Below, in pieces: positions 1-9,170 of a stretch of 9,170 nucleotides of DNA (within the stretch, counting starts at the first letter, position 1; every line of letters starts with the position of its first letter). The DNA lies in NCBI GenBank assembly GCA_015494165.1, contig WGBS01000023.1, forward strand, positions 1-9,170, in the 5' to 3' direction. Source of the stretch: Gammaproteobacteria bacterium (GTDB lineage: Bacteria; Pseudomonadota; Gammaproteobacteria; S144-34). The notes under the pieces are model-generated. The model worked only from the letters and a program-made list of their open reading frames with translations. It ran no database searches and was not told where the DNA came from. Made by a program: the position numbers and the translations under genes.

Positions 1-10
1 TAAGAGACAG
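1..10. other. Probable sequencing-adapter remnant (Tn5/Nextera mosaic end)
   Basis: The first ten bases, TAAGAGACAG, equal the last ten bases of the 19-bp Tn5 mosaic end used in tagmentation libraries (AGATGTGTATAAGAGACAG). They sit exactly at the edge of the window and in the orientation expected for adapter followed by insert. A ten-base match at a defined position has roughly a one-in-a-million chance probability. I infer that these bases are not genomic and that the contig starts here. Confidence 0.8.
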
Positions 11-69
11 CGGATCCCCGCGGCCAGCAGTGGGGGAATCTTACCGGATACGGGTGTTCCCGTCCGATC

Positions 70-101
70 CGCCGCCGGCCCTTCCCCCGGCGCCGGCGGC
101 G
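70..101 (-). terminator. GC-rich hairpin directly after eno (possible terminator)
   Basis: A perfect 10-bp inverted repeat (70-79 and 92-101, core GCCGCCGGC/GCCGGCGGC) with a 12-nt loop lies three bases past the eno stop codon. In the eno transcript it is not followed by a U-run, so it is not a classical intrinsic terminator. It could stabilise the mRNA 3' end, mark a Rho-dependent end, or be a by-product of very GC-rich sequence. A weaker 5-bp hairpin (50-63) follows. The rest of 11-104 shows nothing else: there is no ATG, GTG or TTG start on the minus strand. Confidence 0.3.
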
Positions 102-104
102 CGC

Positions 105-1400
<1,296 letters not shown>

Positions 1401-1402
1401 GG

Positions 1403-1411
1403 CTCCCCCTT
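1403..1411 (-). promoter_or_regulatory. Shine-Dalgarno of eno supporting the GTG start
   Basis: On the minus strand the purine tract AAGGGGGAG ends two bases before the GTG codon, with its GGGGG core about five bases away. It is the best ribosome-binding site in the window together with that of trpB2, whose leader is nearly the same (GGAAAGGGGGAG). It decides the GTG start of eno. Confidence 0.7.
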
Positions 1412-1443
1412 CCGGGCGGCGCGGGTGCGCGGCGGCGCCGCGC

Positions 1444-2333
1444 TCACGCGTCCAGGCCCAGCTCGTGCTCGATGAAGGGGCGGGATTTTACGGCTTCGTC
1501 GAGCGCCTTCAAGGTCTCGAGCAGCGCCTCCATGCGCCCGAGCGGCCAGGCGTTGGGCCCGTCCGACAGCGCCCGCTCCGGGTCGGGGTGGGTCTCCATG
1601 AAGAGCCCGGAGACGCCGGCCGCCACGGCGGCGCGCGCCAGCACCGGCACGAACTCGCGCTGGCCGCCGGAGCTTTCCCCGCGCCCGCCCGGGAGCTGCA
1701 CCGAGTGGGTGGCGTCGAAGACCACGGGGCAGCCGGTCGCGCGCATGACGGCGAGCGCGCGCATGTCCGAGACCAGGTTGTTGTACCCGAAGCTCACGCC
1801 GCGCTCGCACACCAGGATGCGGTCGTTGCCGGCGGCGCGCGCCTTCTCCACCACGTTCGCCATCTCCCACGGGGAGAGGAACTGCCCCTTCTTGATGTTC
1901 ACGGGACGCCCGCGGCGGGCGACGTTCTGGATGAAGTTGGTCTGGCGGCACAGGAAGGCCGGCGTCTGCAGCACGTCGACGACCGCCGCGACCTCGTCGA
2001 GGGGCGTGTCCTCGTGCACGTCTGTGAGCACCGGCACGCCCACCTCCTCGCGCACGCGCTCGAGGATGCGCAGGCCCTCCTCCAGGCCGGGGCCGCGGAA
2101 GCTGCGGTGCGAGGAGCGGTTGGCCTTGTCGAAGGAGGACTTGTAGACGAAGGGGATGCCGAGGCGGGCGGTGATCTCGCGCAGCGCCGCCGCCGTCTCC
2201 AGCGCGAGCCCCTCGCCCTCGATCACGCAGGGGCCGGCGATCAGGAAGAAGGGCCGGTCGAGCCCCACCTCGAAGCCGCACAGCTCCATGCGGGCCGCGC
2301 CCGCACCCGGGGCGGCCTGGGACGGGGCGGGGC

Positions 2334-2337
<4 letters not shown>
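1444..2337 (-). CDS. kdsA: 3-deoxy-D-manno-octulosonate 8-phosphate synthase, metal-dependent type
   Basis: KdsA condenses PEP with D-arabinose 5-phosphate to Kdo-8-phosphate, the committed step to the inner-core sugar of LPS, so the cell is Gram-negative with Kdo. The 297-aa TIM-barrel protein shows IAGPCVIE (33-40), KSSFDKANRSS (66-76), RGPGLEEG (81-88), NIKKGQF (147-153) and SSGGQREFVP (222-231). Cys37, His211 (DATHS), Glu248 (METHPDPE) and Asp259 (SDGPNAWP) are the four metal ligands of the metal-dependent class. E. coli and Pseudomonas enzymes have Asn instead of this Cys. The chosen ATG overlaps the pyrG stop (ATGA) and has AGGTGG seven bases upstream (2345-2350). It adds a 16-residue Ala/Pro-rich leader compared with Xanthomonas-type KdsA, whose N-terminus matches Met17 (ATG at 2289, no visible ribosome site). 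Function is certain; the start is likely but not sure. Confidence 0.96.
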
Positions 2338-3989
<1,652 letters not shown>

Positions 3990-4037
3990 CTGGGCCTGGC
4001 GAGCGGAGCCGGATGCGGGTGCGACCCGGTGGGCGCC

Positions 4038-4066
4038 AACATACCAGGAAGCCCTGAAAAATTCCA
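4038..4066 (-). promoter_or_regulatory. Weak candidate promoter for pyrG-kdsA-eno
   Basis: On the minus strand TGGTATGTT (-10 hexamer TATGTT at 4038-4043, 4 of 6 consensus, with the extended TGn) lies 17 bp after TGGAAT (4061-4066, 3 of 6 for -35). Transcription would begin near 4031, giving a leader of about 42 nt. The -35 hexamer is exactly the loop/centre of the 34-bp palindrome at 4047-4080. The assignment rests on consensus matching only. It is favoured by position, since this is the only large gap before pyrG. Confidence 0.25.
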
Positions 4067-4080
4067 TTTTCAGGGCTTCC
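4047..4080. repeat. Perfect palindrome A: 14-bp arms, 6-nt centre
   Basis: GGAAGCCCTGAAAA (4047-4060) is the exact reverse complement of 4067-4080, separated by ATTCCA. It lies 58-91 bp upstream of the pyrG ATG. As RNA it forms a stable hairpin, but no U-run follows on either strand, so it is not an ordinary terminator. As DNA it could be an operator, since it is centred on the candidate -35 box. Its last five bases (4076-4080) are shared with palindrome B, so the two hairpins cannot both be fully formed. Confidence 0.75.
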
Positions 4081-4107
4081 CCGCGGCCAGGGACGGCCGC
4101 GGGGAAG
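4076..4107. repeat. Perfect palindrome B: 13-bp arms, 6-nt centre, overlapping A
   Basis: CTTCCCCGCGGCC (4076-4088) pairs perfectly with 4095-4107 across the loop AGGGAC. The segment 4076-4080 can pair either with 4103-4107 (this hairpin) or with 4047-4051 (hairpin A). That resembles the alternative pairing of attenuators or strand-exchange leaders. If the promoter lies downstream at 4038-4066, this element is outside the pyrG leader and would act only in read-through RNA from tilS. Confidence 0.75.
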
Positions 4108-4109
4108 TT

Positions 4110-4129
4110 CATGCACACGGAAGTGCATG
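4110..4129. repeat. Perfect palindrome C: 7-bp arms, 6-nt centre
   Basis: CATGCAC (4110-4116) and GTGCATG (4123-4129) flank ACGGAA. It lies two bases beyond palindrome B and has the same 6-nt spacing as A and B. It is shorter than its neighbours, and on its own would be unremarkable. Confidence 0.5.
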
Positions 4130-4140
4130 GCAGCTCAACG

Positions 4141-4166
4141 AAAAATCAAAACGGCCGCGAAGCGCC
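4141..4166 (-). terminator. Candidate Rho-independent terminator after tilS
   Basis: In the tilS transcript a short GC hairpin (stem 4162-4166 with 4153-4158, one bulged G at 4156, loop UUC) is followed at once by GUUUUGAUUUUU (4141-4152). This is the only T-tract on the minus strand downstream of a hairpin in the window. It lies about 100 nt past the tilS stop. The stem is short and interrupted, but palindrome D just upstream could assist. It fits a boundary between the dnaE-tilS and pyrG-eno units. Confidence 0.4.
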
Positions 4167-4169
4167 TTA

Positions 4170-4200
4170 GCGGATCAATCCGCCCAGCGGATTGATCCGC
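4170..4200. repeat. Perfect palindrome D: 14-bp arms, 3-nt centre (REP-like)
   Basis: GCGGATCAATCCGC (4170-4183) is the exact reverse complement of 4187-4200, separated by CCA. Each arm is itself nearly palindromic (GCGGAT..ATCCGC). A compact GC-capped hairpin in the gap after a gene is the style of extragenic palindromic repeats, and it could also be the strong stem of a tilS terminator. No second copy occurs in this window, so a repeat family cannot be shown here. Confidence 0.7.
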
Positions 4201-4232
4201 GTTTCCACCAGAAAGGCCGAGCGCCCCACAAT

Positions 4233-4252
4233 CGCCGCGCCGACGCGCGGCG
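4233..4252. repeat. Palindrome E: 8-bp arms, 4-nt centre, just after tilS
   Basis: CGCCGCGC (4233-4240) and GCGCGGCG (4245-4252) flank CGAC. It is 16 bp beyond the tilS stop and composed only of G and C in its arms. No T-run follows on the minus strand. With only two letters used, a chance 8-bp match is more likely than for A, B or D. It may protect the tilS mRNA 3' end or be incidental. Confidence 0.4.
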
Positions 4253-4268
4253 CCCGCGCCACGCGGCA

Positions 4269-5636
4269 TCAGGGACTTGGCCGCTCACCGGCGCCGGGCG
4301 CGGGGCCGTGCCACGGCGCGCGCCACACGATGCGCAGGCCGCGCGAATCTTCCGAGCCGGTGGCGAAGGCGGCCGCGACCGCCACGCCCGGCACCGCCGC
4401 CACGGCACCGTCCGCCACGAGCAGCGGCAGACGCTCGCGCTCCCAGGGCGGCAGGCCGGCCTCCTGCAGCAGCTTCTTGAGGGGGCGCGTGCCGGCACGG
4501 CCCCACGGGCGCAGGCGCTCGCCCCCGCGCCGCAGCCGCACCTCCACCCCGCCCGCGACCCGCGCGGGATCCAGCAGGCCGGGACCGCGCGCGGGCTCGG
4601 CGCGCAGCTCACCGCCGAGCTCCGGCAGCGCGAGCGGCGCGGCCAGGTCCCAGCGGCGCGGCGCGAGCCGCGGCTCGGGCAGCGGCGGCAGCAGGTGGAG
4701 CGCGCCCGCGTGGCGGCGCAGCTCGCCGCCGGGCCAGCGGAAGACCGGCGCGGCGTCGCCGCGGCTTGCGACCGTCATGCGCAGCGCGGCCTCGAGCTGG
4801 GCGGTGTTGGGCAGGGGCAGGCCGGCCCGCCGGATCCAGTGGCGCAGCGCGTTGCGCGCGCGCGCGGGCTCTAGGCGTGCGAGCCCCGCCACGGGGAGCG
4901 TGCGCGCCCCGGCCCCCGCCGTGGCGAGGTCGATCCCGGCGAGGGCCTCGAGCAGGGCGGCGGCCTCCGCGCAGTGGGCGGCCGCGCGCGCGAGCGTCGC
5001 CGCGGCGCCGGGGCGCGCACCCTCGAGCGCGGGCATCACCTCGTGGCGCAGCCGCGCGCGCAGCAGCCGCGGGTCGCGGTTGGTGGGATCCTCCGCCCAG
5101 CCGAGGCCGTGCGCCTCGAGATGCGCGCGCAGCGCGGCGCGCGGGAGCTCCAGCAGCGGGCGCGCGAGCCAGCCGCGGCCGAGCCGGCGCAGCGGCGGCA
5201 TGGCGGCGAGGCCGGCCGGGCCCGCCCCGCGCAGGGCCTGCAGCAGGAAGGTCTCGGCCTGGTCGTCGCGGTGGTGAGCGGTGAGGCAGGTCTCGCCCGG
5301 GGCGAGCGCCGCGGCGAGCGCCGCGTAGCGGGCGCGCCGCGCCGCGGCCTCCGGCCCCTCCCGCCCCCGCGGTCGCGCCGCGACGCGCAGCACCTCCAGC
5401 GGCACGTCGAGCTCGCGGCACAGCGCGGCGCAGCGCTCGGCCCAGTCATCGGCCTCGGGCAGCAGGCCGTGGTGGACGTGGAGCGCGCGCAGCGCCGGCA
5501 CCAGCGGCCCGCGCAGGCCGGCGAGGGCGTGCAGCAGGGCCGTGGAGTCGCCGCCGCCCGAGAGCGCCACCGCGAGGCCGGGCTCGCGGGGCAGGCGCGC
5601 GAGGCGCGCGCGCAGGTGGGCGCTGAGGCTCGTCAT
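4269..5636 (-). CDS. tilS: tRNA(Ile)-lysidine synthetase
   Basis: TilS attaches lysine to C34 of the CAU-anticodon tRNA-Ile with ATP. This switches both codon reading (AUA) and charging from methionine to isoleucine, and the enzyme is essential in nearly all bacteria. The 455-aa protein begins with an N-type ATP-pyrophosphatase domain: P-loop SGGGDS (26-31), HVHHGL (53-58), EAAARRARY (96-104), TAHHRDDQAETFLLQALRG (119-137) and EDPTNRDPRLLRARLRHEV (182-200). The middle substrate-binding region is Ala/Arg-rich and less conserved. The C-terminal domain shows GGERLRPWGRAGTRPLKKLL (371-390) followed by QEAGLPPW and RLPLL (402-406), typical of full-length TilS. ATG at 5636 gives the correct distance to the P-loop. 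No Shine-Dalgarno is evident, which suggests translation coupled to accA 42 bp upstream or a leader-independent mode. Confidence 0.95.
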   Translation of the reverse strand: MTSLSAHLRARLARLPREPGLAVALSGGGDSTALLHALAGLRGPLVPALRALHVHHGLLPEADDWAERCAALCRELDVPLEVLRVAARPRGREGPEAAARRARYAALAAALAPGETCLTAHHRDDQAETFLLQALRGAGPAGLAAMPPLRRLGRGWLARPLLELPRAALRAHLEAHGLGWAEDPTNRDPRLLRARLRHEVMPALEGARPGAAATLARAAAHCAEAAALLEALAGIDLATAGAGARTLPVAGLARLEPARARNALRHWIRRAGLPLPNTAQLEAALRMTVASRGDAAPVFRWPGGELRRHAGALHLLPPLPEPRLAPRRWDLAAPLALPELGGELRAEPARGPGLLDPARVAGGVEVRLRRGGERLRPWGRAGTRPLKKLLQEAGLPPWERERLPLLVADGAVAAVPGVAVAAAFATGSEDSRGLRIVWRAPWHGPAPGAGERPSP

Positions 5637-5678
5637 CGGCGCTGGCTGCGGGCGGCGGCCCGGGCCCGCCGCGCCCGG

Positions 5679-6638
<960 letters not shown>

Positions 6639-6690
6639 GGCCACGCTAGGCTAGACCGCGCGGCGCCGCCCGGCAAGCCCGCCCCGCGCC

Positions 6691-8055
6691 TCAGCCCGCC
6701 GCCACCTGCGGCAGGCGTGCGAGCGCCGCCTCGATGGCCTCCTCCGGATAGGCGAAGTCCTCGAGCTCGCCGTTGAAGTAGCGGTCGTAGGCGGCCATGT
6801 CGAAGTGCCCGTGCCCCGAGAGGTTGAACAGCAGCACCTTGGGCTCGCCGCGCTCGCGGCAGCGCAGGGCCTCGTCCACCACGGCGCGGATGGCGTGGTT
6901 CGACTCCGGCGCCGGGATGATGCCCTCGGTGCGCGCGAACAGCACCCCGGCCTCGAAGGTGGCCACCTGCGGGACGGCCACCGCCTCGAGCAGCCCCTCG
7001 CGGTAGAGGTGGCAGACCAGGGGCGCGTCGCCGTGGTAGCGCAGGCCGCCGGCGTGGATGCCCGGGGGTACGAAGTCGTGCCCAAGGGTGTACATGGGAA
7101 GGAGCGGCGTCAGGCCCACGGTGTCGCCGTAGTCGTAGGCGTAGCGCCCGCGCGTCAGCGTCGGGCAGGACTCGGGCTCCACCGCCACCAGCCGCACCTC
7201 GCGTCCGGCCGCCTTGTCGGCGTAGAAGGGGAAGGCGATGCCGCCGAAGTTGGAGCCGCCGCCGCAGGGGGCGAAGACCATGTGCGGATACTCGCCCACC
7301 TTCTCGAGCTGGCGCTTCGCCTCGAGGCCGATCACGGTCTGGTGCAGCAGCACGTGGTTGAGCACCGAGCCGAGGGCGTAGTTGGTGTCCTTGCGCGAGG
7401 CCGCCTCCTCCACGGCCTCCGAGATGGCGATGCCGAGCGAGCCCGGCGAGTCCGGGTCCTCAGCGCGCACCCTGCGCCCCGCCTCCGTGAGGTCGGTGGG
7501 GCTCGGCAGCACCTCCGCGCCCCAGGTCTGGATCATGGAGCGGCGGAAGGGCTTCTGCTCGTAGCTCACGCGCACCATGTAGACGCGCACGTCGAGCCCG
7601 AAGAGCTGGCCGGCGAGCGCGAGCGCCGAGCCCCACTGCCCGGCGCCGGTCTCGGTGGTGAGGCGGCGGATGCCCGCCTCGCGGTTGTACCAGGCCTGGG
7701 CCACCGCCGTGTTGGGCTTGTGCGAGCCCGCGGGGCTCACGCCCTCGTACTTGTAGTAGATGCGCGCCGGGGTGCCGAGGGCCTGCTCGAGGCGGCGGGC
7801 GCGGTAGAGCGGCGTCGGCCGCCACAGGCGGTAGACCTCGCGCACCGCCTCCGGAATCGCGATCCAGCGCTCGGTGCTCACCTCCTGCTCGATCAGCGCC
7901 GGCGGGAAGATCGCGGCCAGCGCGTCGGGCCCGACGGGCTTGCCGTCCGGGCCGAGGGGCGGGGGCAGCGGGCTCGGCAGGTCGGCCGCCACGTTGTACC
8001 ACCGCTCCGGGATCTCGTTCTCGTCGAGCAGGATCTTGGTCGGCTCCGCGCTCAT
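6691..8055 (-). CDS. trpB2: TrpB-like (TrpB2 family) PLP-dependent enzyme
   Basis: This is a fold-type II PLP enzyme of the TrpB2/TrpB-like family, related to the tryptophan synthase beta subunit. The 454-aa product is longer than TrpB1 (about 400), with the TrpB2-type N-terminal extension (1-75) and the motif EGVSPAGSHKPNTA (104-117) in place of the TrpB1 version. The expected PLP lysine is Lys113, the catalytic acid is Glu135 in TETGAGQWG, the phosphate-binding loop is CGGGSNFGG (264-272), and EGIIPAPESNHAI (377-389) and SGHGHFD (413-419) complete the active site. Family members can make tryptophan from indole and serine or phosphoserine, usually without TrpA. The true substrate here cannot be read from sequence. 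No trpA or other trp gene is adjacent. ATG 8055 has a strong GGGGGAG ribosome site and lies 22 bp after dnaE. Upstream in-frame starts to 8169 would overlap dnaE. Confidence 0.93.
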   Translation of the reverse strand: MSAEPTKILLDENEIPERWYNVAADLPSPLPPPLGPDGKPVGPDALAAIFPPALIEQEVSTERWIAIPEAVREVYRLWRPTPLYRARRLEQALGTPARIYYKYEGVSPAGSHKPNTAVAQAWYNREAGIRRLTTETGAGQWGSALALAGQLFGLDVRVYMVRVSYEQKPFRRSMIQTWGAEVLPSPTDLTEAGRRVRAEDPDSPGSLGIAISEAVEEAASRKDTNYALGSVLNHVLLHQTVIGLEAKRQLEKVGEYPHMVFAPCGGGSNFGGIAFPFYADKAAGREVRLVAVEPESCPTLTRGRYAYDYGDTVGLTPLLPMYTLGHDFVPPGIHAGGLRYHGDAPLVCHLYREGLLEAVAVPQVATFEAGVLFARTEGIIPAPESNHAIRAVVDEALRCRERGEPKVLLFNLSGHGHFDMAAYDRYFNGELEDFAYPEEAIEAALARLPQVAAG

Positions 8056-8057
8056 CG

Positions 8058-8069
8058 CTCTCCCCCTTT
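8058..8069 (-). promoter_or_regulatory. Shine-Dalgarno of trpB2, fixing its start
   Basis: The minus strand reads AAAGGGGGAGAG, ending two bases before the ATG at 8055. It fills most of the 22-bp gap after the dnaE stop. It settles the start against the longer open frame that runs back into dnaE. The tract resembles the leader of eno almost base for base (GGAA(A)GGGGGAG). Confidence 0.7.
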
Positions 8070-8077
8070 CCGGCCCC

Positions 8078-9170
8078 TCAGCCGTAGACCACGCGCACGG
8101 CGTCCTCGCCCACCAGCGCCCGCAGCTCGGCGAGCAGCGCCTCGCTCGGGCGCACCCGCCACTCCTCACCGAGCGGCAGGCGCGCGCGCGCGCCGTGCCC
8201 CAGATAGTCGATCCACACCTCGCACGGCCCGCGCCGAAAGGGGCCGAGCGCCTTCTCGAGCGCGCCGGCGAAGCCGTTGCCGGCGCGCGCGGCGTCCACG
8301 CGGATCTCGAGCCGGCGCGCCATCCGCTCGCGCGCCTCCTCCACCGTGTAGACGGCGTCGGCCGTCACGCGCGGCGCCTCGGCGTAGTCGTCGCGGCCGA
8401 GCGTGCCCTCCACCACCACCACGCGGTCGCGGGCGATCTTCCCGCGGGCGCGCTCGAGCACCTCGTCGAAGAGGCGCACCTCGATGCGCCCGCTGCGGTC
8501 GTCGAGCAGCACGAAGGCCATGCGCCCGCCGCGCTGCGTCTTGCGCTCGCGCAGGCGCACGACCAGCCCCGCCACGCGCACGCGCTCCTCGCGCCCGCCG
8601 CCGGGTGCGGCGAGCTCCCCGAGGCGCCCGCTCACCAGCGGCGCCAGCTCGGCCTCGTAGCGCGCGTAGGGATGCCCCGTCAGGTAGAGGCCCAGCGTCT
8701 CCTTCTCGCCGGCGAGACGCTCGTCCTCCTCCCACTCCTCCATCTCCACCTCGGCCGCCGGCGGCGCCGCGGCCACCCCGCCGAAGAGGTCGTCCTGCCC
8801 CGTGTCGGCGTCGCGCCCCTGCTGCTCGGCGGCGGCGAGCGCCGCCGGCAGGCGCGCCATCAGGGTCGCGCGGTTCGGGCCGAGGGCGTCGCAGGCGCCG
8901 GCACGGATGAGCGCCTCGAGGGCGCGGCGGTTGAGGCGGCGCAGGTCCACGCGCCGGCACAGGTCGTGCAGGTCGCGGAAGGGCCCGCCCTCGCGGCGCG
9001 CGGCCAGCAGGCAGTCGATGGCCGAGCGCCCCACCCCCTTGATGGCGCCGAGGCCATAAAGGATGGTGCGCTCGTCGCGCACGGTGAATGCGTAGTCCGA
9101 GGCGTTGACGTCGGGCGGCAGGACCTCGAGGCCGAGGGCGCGGCACTCGTCGATGAGCCCCACCACCTTG
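8078..9170 (-). CDS. dnaE: DNA polymerase III alpha subunit, C-terminal part (5' end outside window)
   Basis: DnaE is the replicative polymerase subunit of the Pol III core. About 363 C-terminal residues are present, beginning mid-protein in frame with KVVGLIDECRALG. The open frame can be read from a GTG at 9166, but that is an internal valine, not a start. Counting from that Val as residue 1, the fragment shows the PPDVN motif (18-22), the helix-hairpin-helix YGLGAIKGVG (37-46), the clamp-binding motif QDDLF (124-128, the counterpart of E. coli QADMF), an acidic linker (139-149), LGLYLTGHP (158-166) and an OB-fold (about 196-262). A C-terminal tau-binding-type tail ends in VRVVYG. The catalytic PHP and palm domains lie outside. 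The 3' end looks intact and ends in TGA. Confidence 0.97.
   Translation of the reverse strand, partial: KVVGLIDECRALGLEVLPPDVNASDYAFTVRDERTILYGLGAIKGVGRSAIDCLLAARREGGPFRDLHDLCRRVDLRRLNRRALEALIRAGACDALGPNRATLMARLPAALAAAEQQGRDADTGQDDLFGGVAAAPPAAEVEMEEWEEDERLAGEKETLGLYLTGHPYARYEAELAPLVSGRLGELAAPGGGREERVRVAGLVVRLRERKTQRGGRMAFVLLDDRSGRIEVRLFDEVLERARGKIARDRVVVVEGTLGRDDYAEAPRVTADAVYTVEEARERMARRLEIRVDAARAGNGFAGALEKALGPFRRGPCEVWIDYLGHGARARLPLGEEWRVRPSEALLAELRALVGEDAVRVVYG

Noticed and set aside
33..70. TAAGAT as a -10 box for a downstream gene
   Set aside because: The hexamer matches 4 of 6, but the best-spaced -35 (TCGGAC) matches only 2 of 6. It is not distinguishable from chance.
11..104. Start of ftsB after eno
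   Set aside because: No ATG, GTG or TTG occurs on the minus strand in this stretch. Any ftsB start lies beyond the contig edge.
3990..4118. N-terminal extension of pyrG by 43 codons
   Set aside because: The frame is open but crosses palindromes A and B and has no resemblance to PyrG N-termini. The ATG at 3989 gives the family start exactly.
5652..5672. Inverted repeat GCGGCGG/CCGCCGC after accA
   Set aside because: It is seven bases of pure G/C in a GC-saturated gap with no T-tract. Such repeats are common by chance here.
6639..6644. GTG start two codons upstream of accA ATG
   Set aside because: AccA proteins start at the MNLNFLDFE-type motif, and the GTG has no better ribosome site.
8056..8169. 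Upstream extension of trpB2 into dnaE
   Set aside because: The extra 38 codons overlap the conserved dnaE C-terminus and look like frame-shifted dnaE sequence. The ATG at 8055 has a strong ribosome site.

Overview
The window is a run of conserved housekeeping genes, all on the minus strand, from a high-GC gammaproteobacterium. In transcription order (right to left) they are the 3' end of dnaE, a TrpB-like PLP enzyme (trpB2), accA, tilS, pyrG, kdsA and eno. Apart from trpB2 this is the familiar dnaE-accA-tilS-pyrG-kdsA-eno block of many gammaproteobacteria (for example pseudomonads). Third positions are overwhelmingly G or C. Long open frames therefore appear opposite every gene, but none has independent support. 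I cannot place the organism below class. KdsA is the metal-dependent type resembling those of Xanthomonas and betaproteobacteria rather than the E. coli/Pseudomonas type, so a lineage away from the enterics and pseudomonads is likely.

Layout: dnaE (8078-9170, 5' end cut off by the window edge) is followed after 22 bp by trpB2 (6691-8055). Then come accA (5679-6638) after a 52-bp gap and tilS (4269-5636) after a 42-bp gap. The 279-bp tilS-pyrG gap is the only sizeable non-coding stretch. It holds five perfect inverted repeats, an AT-rich tract that may be a terminator, and a weak promoter-like pair. pyrG (2334-3989) overlaps kdsA (1444-2337) by 4 bp, and eno (105-1400) follows 43 bp later. The likely transcription units are dnaE-trpB2-accA-tilS and pyrG-kdsA-eno, divided at the palindrome-rich gap.

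The genes serve separate core functions: replication (DnaE), indole/serine or related PLP chemistry (TrpB2), fatty-acid initiation (AccA), tRNA-Ile decoding (TilS), CTP supply (PyrG), Kdo synthesis for LPS (KdsA) and glycolysis (Eno). CTP also activates Kdo, so pyrG and kdsA are functionally linked. PEP made by enolase is a KdsA substrate.

The first ten bases match the inner end of the Tn5/Nextera mosaic end. The sequence therefore probably starts at a contig edge with untrimmed adapter, and ftsB, expected next after eno, is not reached. I found no mobile element, CRISPR array, RNA gene or convincing new gene system. The strongest unexplained signal is the cluster of perfect palindromes upstream of pyrG, two of which are mutually exclusive.
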